Below the pieces are notes generated by a model that worked only from the letters and a program-made list of their open reading frames with translations, was not told the origin of the DNA and searched no databases. DNA of 64,000 bases from Chitinophagaceae bacterium (GTDB lineage Bacteria; Bacteroidota; Bacteroidia; Chitinophagales; Chitinophagaceae), in NCBI GenBank assembly GCA_016721385.1, contig JADKIE010000005.1, forward strand, positions 161,646 through 225,645, read 5' to 3'. Every line of letters begins with the position of its first letter. Within the stretch, counting starts at the first letter, position 1. The translations under genes and the position numbers were made by a program. Shown one piece after another: positions 1-10,321 of the stretch.

Positions 1-1062
1 GCTTTTGGTTTCATCAATATCAAACATGTTTTCAAACCCAACTGTAAAATCAATAAAACGAGTAACAAACTCATCCGTTACTGCAATATTTCCGCTGGTT
101 TGATAAGCTACATGTACCTGATGACCCTGATCTTGCAAACGCATAAAAGTACCGCCCATGCTTATTATATCATCATCGGGGTGAGGGGAGAAAAGCAATA
201 CTTTTTTAGGAAATGGCTCATGCCTTTCAGGATGGCTTGTTCTTTGTTCACTTGGCTTACCACCAGGCCATCCTGTTATACTATCTCTTAGTAAATAAAA
301 TACTTGTAAATTTATTTCGTATGCATCGCCTTTTTCTACCAATAAATCACTCAGGCCGTTATCGTTATAATCGTTATTTGTAAGGCTTAATACCGGTTTT
401 TTTAATTGCAGGGCAAGATTAGCCACTGCTTTTTTAATAATCTTTTCTGTCCATTCACATTCACCGGTAAGCCAGGGGCTTTTAAAACGGGTTAATTCGC
501 TGGCGGCATTTTCATCTATAATAAAATTGCAATCATCATGGTTTTGCAAAAGAGATGCAGGTACATCTTCTGTATCATCTTCTTCAACAGCTTTTTTAAT
601 AACCGAGGCTTTGTTTTGCCCCCAGGCCATTAAAATAATTTTTTTACTTTTTAAAATTGTACTAATGCCCATGGTTATTGCCATACGAGGCACTTCGCTC
701 ATATTACCAAACTCGTAACTATTGGCAAGCCGTGTGCTGTTATCGAGTGTTGTTAACCGTGTTTTTGTATATATCTAGCTTTGCAAAGCGTCTTTATGCA
801 TGGGGTAGTACTGATCTAAATTAAAAGTGATAACATTTTTAAAACTTAAACCTTCTTCTTTATGCATACGCACCAAATGAGCATACAATGTTTTTGGTGA
901 CGATCCTGTTGCTAAGCCTATAACACATTTTTTTCCTTCGGCATCTTTTTGCTTTATTAACTGGGCTATTTGTTGTGCAACATATTCAGAGCCATCGGTT
1001 GAAGTTGAAAATATTTTTACCGGAATTTTTTCTAACGAGTCTGTAAGGTCTATTTTATTCAT
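1..1062 (-). pseudogene. nagB: Glucosamine-6-phosphate deaminase fused to LmbE-like deacetylase; internally deleted, cut by window edge
   Basis: NagB isomerises and deaminates glucosamine-6-phosphate to fructose-6-phosphate and ammonia. The first 95 codons (1062-778) are a normal NagB N-terminus with the GLATGSSP phosphate loop and FNLDQYYP. They stop at an in-frame TAG near 776. Five codons later, in the same frame, the sequence resumes at TRLTTLDNSTRLANS, which is downstream in the fold. About 70 residues, including the catalytic GGxGxDGHIAFNEP region, are therefore missing. NagB then continues (MAWGQNKASVIKKAVE, ENAASELTR) and runs into an LmbE/PIG-L domain with SPHPDDD near 170-200, whose C-terminus lies outside the window. 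This NagB-LmbE fusion is usual in Bacteroidota. It lies downstream of the hexosaminidase, matching a chitin/GlcNAc pathway. Family assignment is firm; whether the deletion is real or an assembly loss is open. Confidence 0.85.
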
Positions 1063-1152
1063 AATTATAAATTATGAGCTATGAATTATGAGTGAGTTAA
1101 CTTATTGAATAATAAAGATAACTCATAATTCATCATTAATTATTTATAACTC
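1062..1152. repeat. Heptamer-word inverted repeat filling the GH20-nagB gap
   Basis: The whole gap between the hexosaminidase stop and the nagB start is an imperfect inverted repeat of ATTATGA-like words. The innermost arms are a perfect 13 bp match: 1081-1093 (atgaattatgagt) and 1121-1133 (its reverse complement). Weaker matches extend outward (ttataaat near 1066 and atttata near 1142). It would form a long AU-rich hairpin in the transcript. No ORF lies inside it. Confidence 0.7.
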
Positions 1153-1154
1153 TT

Positions 1155-3261
1155 TTATTCTACTTCAATTTCATCAATAAACAACCATGCAGGATTACCG
1201 GCACCGGGTTTACCACTTGGTATGGTGCCATAATTTTTTGCAAATAGTTTTATCGAACGGCAGGTTTTTGGCTTATCTAATTTTATAATTTGTACATTAC
1301 TTTCATTTGTTACCTGTTGGGTAATAATTTCTATTGGAGGAAGTCGGGTAAAAGCTCCGGTATCAATATAAGTGATGAATGCTACCTGAATTTGACTAGG
1401 CAAATAAATCCAACTGCCATTTTGGTTGAGTGTATGTAAAGTAATTTTTGATATCTCTACATCTTTTCCAAAATCAATTGTAGCCTCTACATCTTTACCT
1501 AAAAAACCTAAAAATTCACTACTTTTAGCTAAGCCTTTTTCGTTTTGCACACCATTAACTAATGTAAACGTTCAGTTGGTAATACAGTTGCCTTCAAGTC
1601 ATAATAAGCCTTACTGTAATTAATCTTTTGTTTATCTAATCGTTCAAAAAGGATTGGAATGCGCCTTTCAAAATCTGTCCAACTGCGTTTTTCTTTTGAT
1701 GTCCAAAGTACTTCACTTAGTGCTGCTATTCTGGGAAAAAGCATGTACTCCAGCTTGTTAGTATTACCTATATACTCTGTCCACATATTTGCTTGTGCAC
1801 CTAATATATATTTTGCTTGTTCTTCATTTAATTCCTTGGGAATTGGATCGTAATTGTACACGGCTTCTAAACCATTGTAGCCGCCAATGGTTACACTGTC
1901 TTCGTTTTTACTTTGGCTATGATCAAAATAAACGGGTTTGCCCGGCGTCATAATTACATTGTGCTGTTGCTTAGCCGCTTCAATTCCACCAGCTTCGCCA
2001 CGCCAACTCATTACAGTTGCGTTGGGGGCAAGTCCGCCTTCCAAAATTTCATCCCAACCAATTATATTTCGGCCTTTGCTGTTTAAATATTTTTCTATTC
2101 TGTTAATAAAATAACTCTGTAATTCATGTTCGTCTTTTAAGTTTTTTCTTTTAATAATTGCTGACAAAAATCAGAACGTTTCCATGCTTCCTTAGGGCAT
2201 TCATCACCGCCAATATGTATGTATTTACTGGGGAACAGTGTCATCACTTCATCCAACACATCTTGTAAAAAATTAAAGGTATAATCTGTTGGCGCAAATA
2301 CATCTTCAAAAACGCCCCATGTTTGTTGCACTTGCTTGCCTTTTGTAATACCGCTCCATGTGCAGCCTTTAGGCACTTGTGTATCTTCATTTGGAAAACA
2401 ACTTAGCTGCGGATAGGCAGCAATTGCTGCCGATGCATGGCCGGGCATTTCAATTTCGGGGATTACGGTAATGTATTTATCAGCTGCATACTGTACAACT
2501 TCTTTTATTTGAGCTTGAGTATAAAAACCGCCGTAATGGATGCTGTCATTGCCTTTTCCGGGATATCGGCCAATAATAGTTCCGTTTCTAAAACCGCCTG
2601 CTTGTGTAAGTTTTGGATATTTTTTTATTTCTATTCGCCAACCTTGATCATCGGTTAAGTGCCAATGAAATGTATTGAATTTATAGGCCGCTAAATAATC
2701 AATATATTTTTTTACAAACGAAACAGGGTAGAAGTGACGGGCAACATCGAGATGCATACCACGATAAGCAAAACGAGGGTAGTCATTTATATTAACTAAC
2801 GGCATTTCTGCTTTTTTATCTGCAGAATACTCTAATACCTGGTTTAAAGTTTGAATAGAATAAAACAGGCCTTTAGGATGGTTCACAATAATTTGCATAC
2901 TGTTAGAAGTGCTTAAAATATTATAAAATTCATCGCCATTATTATTTTTATAGATAGAATTTAAAAGTGTAATAGTAATGGTATTTGCTTTTACTTTTTG
3001 AACTAGTTTAAAATTTAAGGGCTCAAATTTTGATGTTAAGGTTACTCCGTAATTCTTTTTTATTTCTTTAATAAAATAGAGTACATCTTTTTTGAGCAGC
3101 AAAGAATTATACGATACAACCGTAGCATTAGAAACAATAAATTTGGTTGCAACATTTACCTGAATATTTGCGGAAACAGGCATTGGTACTAAATTTAATT
3201 TATTTTGCCCCACAACAACCAGGCTGTTTATCAATAAAAGAATGGCAATAATTTTTTTCAT
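1155..3261 (-). CDS. Secreted beta-N-acetylhexosaminidase, GH20, disrupted
   Basis: Releases terminal GlcNAc or GalNAc from chitooligosaccharides and glycans in the periplasm or outside the cell. Reading leftward: a signal peptide ending near VVVGQ, a GH20 N-terminal domain (about residues 25-150), then the TIM barrel with the catalytic Asp-Glu pair in HIGGDECPKEAW and later GWDEILEGG and GAQANMWTEYI. One missing A in an A run near 2150 splits the barrel (KEK then NLKDEHEL). Near 1560 the frame breaks again and jumps from VLPTE directly to FTLVNGVQNEKG, the start of a C-terminal beta-sandwich. Relatives usually carry a further stretch of about 70-90 residues there. The CocE-like gene stops 2 bp upstream, so the two are probably cotranscribed, with nagB downstream. 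Confidence 0.88.
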
Positions 3262-3262
3262 A

Positions 3263-5277
3263 TTATTTATTTAAAACCGGTAAAATAATTTTTGATTGAT
3301 TAGGCCCATCATGATAAATGCGGATAGTACTTTTTTGAAAATCGGCATCTGTACAATTATAAATATCTGTAAAAGTTTGTGGGTTTCTGTCAAAAAGAGG
3401 GAACCAACTGCTTTGTATTTGTACCATTATTTTATGCCCTTTTTTAAAAGTGTGTGCTACATCTGGCAATGTATATTTTACATTGGTAATTTTATTGGGC
3501 ACAAAGGCTTCAGGCTTTTCCTCAACGGGCCCTGCGGAAAAACTGTTTCTAAATTTGCCTCTCATAATTTCGCCACGTACCAGCATTTGATAGCCGGCCA
3601 TAGGATAATTGCTTCCATTACCTTTCCCAAATACATTTTCATCGTATTTAAAATCATCCGGAAAAACATCAATTAATTTTACAACAAAATCGGCATCGGT
3701 AGTGCTTATGGTTACCATTAAGTCGGCTACCAATGGGCCGGCAAGAGTAATATCATCTTTTAAAACATCTGTGCTAAAAGTTAATACATCCGGCCTGCGG
3801 CTGGCAAAACGTTGATCGTCGGTCATGTATTCTCTTGTTCTGTCGATATGTACATCTTCGGTGTATGGTACAGGATGTGCAGGGTCGCTTATATACTCAG
3901 TAAATATTGAAATTTCGGGCTTTGTAACCGGATTAGTTTTATTGATAACTTTTTTGGCAGCTTCTTTTATTTTTATCTCAATCTTTTTTGTAACGTCATT
4001 AATTTGTTGTGATAGATTTTCTGTAGCTGTTAAAATATCAATTTTTCCATTGTTTTTTAAAACGGCATTTTTGTATTCAATATTATTAGGAGGCCATTGC
4101 TCAAAACTTTTCCACTCGTTTTTACCGGAGAAGAAAATGCTGGCTTCCGGAATATCTCTTATTGTACCTTTTAATTGTAAATAGAAATTTAAAAAAGGTA
4201 TTTCTATATTTTGTTGATAGTACTCACTGGTTTTACTTCCAAAACGTACATTGCCTAAAAAACTACCATCACCCCGTGCCCAACCACCATGAAACCAAGG
4301 CCCCATAACAATTTTACTGTCGATGTTGGTATTTTTTTGCTCAATGGCTTTATATAAATTCCATGCTCCAAAACAATCTTCTGCATCGTATAAGCCCCCA
4401 ACAGTAAGCATTGCAGGTTTTAAGTTGCTTACAAAATTTCTTGGGTTTCTGGCTTTCCACCATGCATCATAATTAGGATGATTCATCATATCTTTCCAAA
4501 AAGCAATACTATCACCCATTAGTTGTGTAAAATTTTTTATGGCTCCTTTTTTTAAAAAAGCTTCGTAATTATCATCGCCTTTAAAATCATAACCTCCACT
4601 TCCAATCGTTGTAGGTTTTGGACGAGGTTTGCCAAATCCGCTGTAAAAATTAAAACCATCCATTAATGCAAATGCACCATTATGATGAAAATCGTCTCCC
4701 TGGAACCAATCGGTTACCGGCGCTTGCGGACTAACTGCTTTTAAAGCCGGATGGTTACTTAAAGCCGCCATAGTACTGTAAAAACCAGGATACGAAATAC
4801 CAAATACACCTACACGTTTGTTATTGCCCGGCACATTATTAATCATCCAGTCAATAGCATCGTATGTATCACTGGCTTCATCAAACTCTTTATTTTTTTT
4901 ATTTGGATTGAATGGGCGTACATCTACAAAATCGCCTTCACTCATCCATCGCCCTCTTACATCCTGTATAGCAATAATGTATCCTTCTTTTAAATAATTA
5001 ATCCAGTAGGTTGCATACAACCGTGGGTTAATTTTATCTTCTCCGTAAGGATTGCAACTATATGGTGTACGGTTAAAAAGTATAGGATGTTTTGAGATGA
5101 ATCCTTAGGAATATACAGGGCTGTAAATAATTTAACTCCATCTCTCATAGGAATCATACGCTCTACTTTATAATAATTATCCCGTAACCATGCTGAATCT
5201 GCATTTTGAGCAAAGAGATTAAAAATCGAGAAAGACAAAAAGAGATTTAACAGTAAATATTTTTTCATTTTATACAT
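3263..5277 (-). CDS. CocE/NonD-family (X-Pro dipeptidyl-peptidase-like) serine hydrolase, one frameshift
   Basis: Secreted alpha/beta hydrolase of the S15/CocE type, acting on acyl esters or proline peptides; substrate unknown. A signal peptide (MKKYLLLNLFLSF to FAQ) is followed by MRDGVKLFTALYIP. The nucleophile Ser is in GISYPG, the acid Asp in GGLYDAED and the His in GPWFHGGW. The C-terminal third is the jelly-roll domain with SSWFPLFDRNPQT. One A is missing near 5095: KDSSQ should run into HPILFNRTPYSCNPYG, which is present in the other frame. Restored length is about 670 residues, normal for the family. Met4 at 5268 is as plausible a start as 5277. It precedes the hexosaminidase by 2 bp. 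Confidence 0.85.
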
Positions 5278-5315
5278 AATTGAGTGTTAAATTTAGCGAA
5301 TCTAAATTGTAAACC

Positions 5316-5792
5316 ATGTCAAATAATGAACAGCTTATAAATAAATTTTATACAGCCTTTAATAATCTGGATGCCGTAACTATGAATAGTTGCTACAGCG
5401 ATGATATTATTTTTAATGATCCGGCTTTTGGTTTATTAAGAGGGGATGAAGTAAAAAGTATGTGGGAAATGCTTTGTAAAAATGCCAAAAATTTTTCGTT
5501 AACCTATGGCAATATTATTCATTTGGATAATGAATACAGTACATGCGACTGGGTAGCAACTTATACTTTTAGCAAAACAGGCAGACAAGTTATAAATAAA
5601 ATTAGAGCCAATATGAAATTTACCGACGGCAAAATAATAGAACATAGTGATGCTTTTAGCCTGCATAAATGGAGTGCACAGGCGTTGGGTTTTAGCGGAT
5701 GGTTATTGGGCTGGAACCGCCTGTTTCAGCGAAAAATACAAAATGGGGCAAGAAAGAATTTATTGAAATTTATGAAAGAGGATAGTTTATAG
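5316..5792 (+). CDS. SnoaL-like / NTF2-fold protein
   Basis: A 158-residue cytoplasmic protein with the cone-shaped NTF2 fold signature: an N-terminal helix (LINKFYTAFNNLDAVTMNSCYSDD), then FNDPAFG and a beta-rich half ending in IIEHSDAFSLHKWSAQALG. Members are small enzymes or binding proteins, and the specific role cannot be read from sequence. It diverges from the CocE-like gene across about 38 bp and has no close downstream partner. Confidence 0.75.
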   Translation: MSNNEQLINKFYTAFNNLDAVTMNSCYSDDIIFNDPAFGLLRGDEVKSMWEMLCKNAKNFSLTYGNIIHLDNEYSTCDWVATYTFSKTGRQVINKIRANMKFTDGKIIEHSDAFSLHKWSAQALGFSGWLLGWNRLFQRKIQNGARKNLLKFMKEDSL

Positions 5793-5928
5793 TGATACGG
5801 GTTTGACTGATTGTAAGATTTTAAATCGGCGATCACTTATAAAATCCGTTAAATCAGTTTTTCCTCCATTTGCAAAAACAAAAAACAATTTGTACATTTC
5901 TATCTATTAATAACCAAAACCTATTATC

Positions 5929-6348
5929 ATGGGAAATTTATTTGATTACATTAACTGGATTGCTGTTTTAGTTGCAGCCTTAGCTTATTTTGCTTTGGGT
6001 GCGTTATGGTATTCCAAAATATTATTTGCACCCAAGTGGATTGCGTATTTAAAAATTGATGTAAACGACCCAGAAGCTAAAAAAGGAATGGGAATGATGT
6101 TTGGAGGATCTTTTTTAATGATGTTTATTATAAGCCTTGCCATTGCTATTTTAGCCGGTCGGCTTGATTTGAGTGGCTGGATGAGCGGATTAAAACTCGG
6201 TGCTTTTATTGCCGTTTGTTTTTGCATAACGTCTACGGCCATAAATTATTTATACGAAAAAAAGCCACTGGGCTTGTTACTTATAAATGGTGGATACCAG
6301 TTAGTGGGGAGTATTATTGCAGGTATTATTATTTGCAGCTGGCAATAA
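5929..6348 (+). CDS. DUF1761 membrane protein
   Basis: A 139-residue integral membrane protein with four predicted transmembrane segments (about residues 8-30, 55-75, 82-102 and 112-135). FALGALWYSKILFAPKW after helix 1 is the typical DUF1761 signature. Function is unknown. It stands alone and ends just before a strong hairpin terminator. Confidence 0.8.
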   Translation: MGNLFDYINWIAVLVAALAYFALGALWYSKILFAPKWIAYLKIDVNDPEAKKGMGMMFGGSFLMMFIISLAIAILAGRLDLSGWMSGLKLGAFIAVCFCITSTAINYLYEKKPLGLLLINGGYQLVGSIIAGIIICSWQ

Positions 6349-6358
6349 ACAATTAAGG

Positions 6359-6400
6359 AAAAGGGCACAAAGAAAATTGAGATTTTCTTTGTGCCCTTTT
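6359..6400. terminator. Strong bidirectional terminator
   Basis: A perfect 19-bp stem (6359-6377 and 6382-6400) with a 4-nt loop, A-rich on the left and T-rich on the right. It can terminate both DUF1761 from the left and pyk from the right. Confidence 0.9.
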
Positions 6401-6422
6401 ATTTATTTTATACCTAAACACT

Positions 6423-7908
6423 CTACCGTTGTAATTTTACAACATTGGTAGGTAAAAGTGTAACTCAATAGGAGTGCTGCCTGTATTAATTACCACATCG
6501 CCTTTTTTCAAGAAACCTCTTTCTTTAAAATATCAATTTGATCGTAAATAATATCATCTAAACTTTCTTCCTCGCCATAATAAAAGGCACGTACACCCCA
6601 ACTTAAACTAAGTTGATTTATCAATGTTCTTTCTTTACTAAAAATATACAAAGGTGCTTTTGGGCGGTAGCTGCTTAGCATAAAACCGGTATAGCCACTT
6701 TGTGTCATTCCTATTAACGCTTTTGCATGTGTGTCGTGTGCCAGTTTACAGGCACTATAGCAAATGGCATCGCTTAAAAAAGAAGGTGAGTGGGGTTGTG
6801 GTGTTAAAATATCATCTCTGTTAAAATCGTACACATTGTTTTCTACTTCTAAAATAATTTTGCTCATAGTTTCTACCACAAGTGTTGGGTAATTGCCCAT
6901 GGCTGTTTCGCCGCTAAGCATTACCGCATCTGCTCCTTCTAAAACAGCATTGGCAACATCGGTAACTTCACTACGGTTGGGTTTTGTTCTGTCTATCATG
7001 CTTTCCATCATTTGTGTAGCCACAATAACAGGTTTAGCTCTTCGCATACATTTTCGTATAATATCTTTTTGTATAAGGGGTACTTGCTCTACCGGAACCT
7101 CTACACCTAAATCGCCTCGGGCAACCATTACGCCATCGCTTTCAACAAAAATATCCCGTAGGTTTTTAATGGCTTCGGGCATTTCTATTTTGGCAATTAC
7201 TTTTATCTTACTATCTCTGTCTTTAATAATTTTTTTTAGCTCAATAATATCTTTGGGGTTACGTACAAAAGATAAAGCAACCCAATCTAAATTATGGGTA
7301 ATAATAAAGTCTAAATCGGTTAAATCTTTTTCGGTTAGCGAAGGCATTGTAAGGGCAGAATCGGGCAGGTTTACACCTTTTTTTGGCAGCAAAGTACCTC
7401 CAAGGGTTACGCTTACTTTTACTTCTTTATCATTCATTATTTCTTTTACACAAACTTCCAGTTTGCCATCATCCAAAAAAATACGTTCACCTACTTGTAC
7501 ATCGGTTGTTAGGTTTGGGTAAGATACATACACTTTTTCTTTAGTGCCAAGTACTTTTTCGGTACTAAAAATAATGTCTTCGCCATCAACCAACTCCAAT
7601 GAGCCACCTTCAATATCACCTACTCTTAGTTTTGGGCCTTGCAAATCGCCAAGTATGGCAATATTATAAGGTTCTTTTTTGTTTATTTCTCTAATGTAAT
7701 TAACAATGGCTAATTTGTCTTCGTGTGCACCATGCGAAAAATTTAACCTGAAAACATTAACCCCGGCTTTAACAAGCGCTAAAAGTTTTTCGTATGTATC
7801 GCAAGCAGGGCCTACCGTTGCTACAATTTTTGTTCGTTTTTGAGAGTGTGCAATACCTGCTTGCTTATCCATATTGGTATGCAAGTACTTGCTTATGTGT
7901 TTGCTCAT
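6423..7908 (-). CDS. pyk: Pyruvate kinase, frameshifted near the C-terminus
   Basis: Converts phosphoenolpyruvate and ADP to pyruvate and ATP, the last glycolytic step. Visible motifs: KRTKIVATVGPA, FRLNFSHG, GDLQGPKLRVG, the active-site signature IKVIAKIEMPEAIKN, then VMVARGDLGVEVP and ATQMMESM. The C-terminal domain continues to KKEVS near 6508, where an indel shifts the frame. ERGFLKKGDVVINTGSTPIE follows and a second short-T-run indel near 6455 precedes the true stop at 6423. Restored length is about 495 residues. Met13 is an alternative start. It is downstream of pfkA and a four-helix-bundle gene on the same strand, a glycolytic transcription unit. Confidence 0.93.
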
Positions 7909-7917
7909 ATAATATTC

Positions 7918-8407
7918 AGTTTTCTGTTTTGGGTTTGCAGTTGTTAGTAGTAAAAATTAATAAATGCTATTTTCTATTTTTAAATTTTAATCCTTTTTGA
8001 TCTGCGGAATTCAAGTATTCTATAAACTTAAAAATTTTACCACCTAAGTTGTCGGCTATTTGATAAAGGGCATCAAAAATTTCATTTGAAATTAAGGCAT
8101 AATCTAAAATCCTATATAGTTGTGATTTAACTTCATCCAAAGAGCCTTTTGCAATAGATAAAAACTGAACAAACTCCAACCTGCTTCCCCGTCCAAACCC
8201 TTCTGCAATATTGTCCATTACCGAACCACTGCTAGATTTTATTTGTTCTTTTAATTTATATTCTGTTTTAAAATTCTCTTGAACAGTTAGTTCATAAATA
8301 TCTTTTGTCAATCTTCTTGCTATTATCCAAATTTCTAAATCTTCAAACCTTTTTATGGTAGCCATATATATTTTTTTTATTTCTAAAAAAACTGAATACA
8401 GAAAACT
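7918..8407. repeat. Inverted repeats flanking the four-helix-bundle gene between pfkA and pyk
   Basis: Perfect 10-bp inverted arms, agttttctgt at 7918-7927 and acagaaaact at 8398-8407, lie just outside the 7967-8365 gene. They sit in longer imperfect arms made of AAACTGA-like words. The element starts about 10 bp from the pfkA stop and ends about 10 bp from the pyk start, so it fills the gap. Confidence 0.6.
7967..8365 (-). CDS. Four-helix-bundle protein (23S rRNA intervening-sequence protein family)
   Basis: A 132-residue protein of the S23/IVP family. It has the usual opening FEDLEIWIIARRL, the central IKSSSGSVMDNIAEGFGR and helix 3 FLSIAKGSLDEVKSQL. Founding members are encoded inside intervening sequences of 23S rRNA in spirochaetes and Coxiella; the related Avd serves diversity-generating retroelements. 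Neither rRNA nor reverse transcriptase is present here. Instead the gene sits co-directionally between pfkA and pyk inside inverted repeats. An RNA-binding role is inference. The frame is intact, and a second family member occurs at 26617. Confidence 0.88.
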   Translation of the reverse strand: MATIKRFEDLEIWIIARRLTKDIYELTVQENFKTEYKLKEQIKSSSGSVMDNIAEGFGRGSRLEFVQFLSIAKGSLDEVKSQLYRILDYALISNEIFDALYQIADNLGGKIFKFIEYLNSADQKGLKFKNRK

Positions 8408-8417
8408 ATAAACTGAT

Positions 8418-9398
8418 TTAAGTGGATAATATTTTTACAATTTTCATCCATTCTTCGCTAATGCGTTGTTTCTTTTTACTGCTTCGTCCAATGGAGTGTA
8501 ATTCATTCAGTTATTTACAATACCTACAAAAACATTGTATTTGCCTTCTAGTAAGCACTCTACAGCATGGTAACCCATTCTGCTGGCTATTACTCTATCC
8601 ATGCAAGATGGGCTTCCACCTCTTTGAATATGGCCTAAAATGCAAACTCTAACTTCCTGATGCGGTAATCTTTCCTTAATTACTTTAGCTACTTCATTAG
8701 CGCCACCAAACTCATCTCCTTCGGCCACTACAATTAAATTTACCAGTTTATGCCTGCGTTCTTTTTCATCTAACTGCTTAATTATATCTTCTATTATTGT
8801 TTTGCGTTCAGGTATTAAAATGTTTTCGGCACCAGTACTTATGCCACTATGCAGTGCAATATAACCAGCATCACGACCCATCACTTCAATTACAAAAGCC
8901 TGTCGTGTGCATCTGCTGTATCTCTAATTTTATCTATCGCTTCTCAGCCGTATTAACGGCTGTATCAAAGCCAATGGTAAAATCTGTACCGGCAATGTCT
9001 TTATCAATTGTACCGGGCAAACCAATACATGGAATATCAAATTCGTTGCTAAAAATTTGGGCTCCTCTAAAGCTACCATCACCACCAATAATTATAAGAC
9101 CGTTAATGCCGTGTTTTTTTAAATTCTGATAAGCAATTTTTCTGCCTTCGGGTGTAAAAAACTCCTGACAACGAGATGTTTTTAAGATTGTACCGCCTCT
9201 TTGAATAATATTAGCCACACTGCGGCTTTCCATTCTTACTATATCGTTTTCCACCATACCGGTGTAACCTCTCATAATACCGTACATTTCAATACCATGG
9301 TATAATCCGGTACGTACCACCGCTCTAATACAAGCATTCATTCCGGGACTATCACCACCCGAACTTAAAACACCAATTTTTGTTACTTTCCTTTCCAT
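8418..9398 (-). CDS. pfkA: ATP-dependent 6-phosphofructokinase, several frameshifts
   Basis: Phosphorylates fructose-6-phosphate to fructose-1,6-bisphosphate. The N-terminus has GVLSSGGDSPGMNACIR, IIGGDGSFRGA and GLPGTIDKDI with the catalytic Asp. The frame is lost near 8935 (NTAEKR) and again near 8895, where one G appears to be missing. It continues with EVMGRDAGYIAL, VVAEGDEFGG and GHIQRGGSPSCMDR. Two more indels near 8510 and 8465 separate YTPLDEAVKRNN and ISEEWMKIVKILST before the stop at 8418. Combined length, about 325 residues, is normal. The upstream TATCTTTA at 9407-9414 may be its promoter, which would leave a very short leader. Confidence 0.92.
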
Positions 9399-9578
9399 AG
9401 CGGTAAAGATAATTAATATATAGAAATAAGAATGTGTTAAATATACACATTAATTATATAGTACTTGAGAAGGTCTAAAAGTTAATGATTAATTAAAATA
9501 CTATTTCTCTATTAAAATACCCAATAATGGGTAGTTAAATGGATTGTGTAAATTATAATTTTAATTAAAATTTTATAA

Positions 9579-10301
9579 ATGAATAAACTAATAGTTACAT
9601 TAATAGCCTTTTTATGTTTAGTAAATGCAAATGCTCAAACTAATAATGCAGATGTTTTTATATTTCCTATTACCAATTACATAACTGCGGCAAACGATAG
9701 TATTACGGTTGTACAAGTAGAAATGCCAAACAGTACATTTGTTTTAGAAGAAAAGCAGATGGGTTTAGTAAAGCATAATTTTTCGAATAATAAAACTGAT
9801 ACGGCAAATATTGGCTGGGGTAGATGCCAGTTAATAAAAGGCAATTACTATTATTTTGGCATTCGTCTTTACAATAAGAGTATAAAGCCAGTAGCAAGCG
9901 ATTTGTTATATACAAAGTTTAATTACCCGGCAAAGTATAAAGGAAGATTATATAATTTGGTAAAAAAAGCAGTTTATTTTGAAAGAGTAACAGAAGGGAA
10001 ATTTTACGATTTTGAAACACCCTTGAGCTTAACTGAAACGAATGAACAAAGTATAATAGATTCGTTAGTTGCCGATATTAAATTTACAGGAAAAGCAATG
10101 AAAGCGCAAATGGACGAACAAACCATTAAGGGCGGAATTTTTGACGGTAAACAACTATTTGAAACAATGCAGGTAATTACGGCGGATAATGTTAAAGATT
10201 TTATTGATTATGTAATTGTCAGGCCAAGTAAATATGCAGGCCACACATGGAAAATTTCGAAACTTTTGCAACCTGGATGGTTAGTGAAACACCAAGGGTA
10301 A
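9579..10301 (+). CDS. Secreted hypothetical protein
   Basis: A 240-residue protein not recognised from any family. A clear signal peptide (MNKLIVTLIAFLCLVNANAQ) indicates export, probably to the periplasm. The rest is mixed alpha/beta with many Tyr and Lys (NYYYFGIRLYNKS, YKGRLYNLVKKAVYFERV). No catalytic motif stands out. The 180-bp upstream gap is very AT-rich and holds nothing else I can name. The next gene starts 20 bp downstream on the same strand but looks unrelated. Confidence 0.6.
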   Translation: MNKLIVTLIAFLCLVNANAQTNNADVFIFPITNYITAANDSITVVQVEMPNSTFVLEEKQMGLVKHNFSNNKTDTANIGWGRCQLIKGNYYYFGIRLYNKSIKPVASDLLYTKFNYPAKYKGRLYNLVKKAVYFERVTEGKFYDFETPLSLTETNEQSIIDSLVADIKFTGKAMKAQMDEQTIKGGIFDGKQLFETMQVITADNVKDFIDYVIVRPSKYAGHTWKISKLLQPGWLVKHQG

Positions 10302-10321
10302 TTAAGGATTAATTTTACTGG

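Noticed and set aside
7967..8365. Four-helix-bundle gene as an Avd of a diversity-generating retroelement
   Set aside because: No reverse transcriptase, template repeat or variable repeat is visible in the window.
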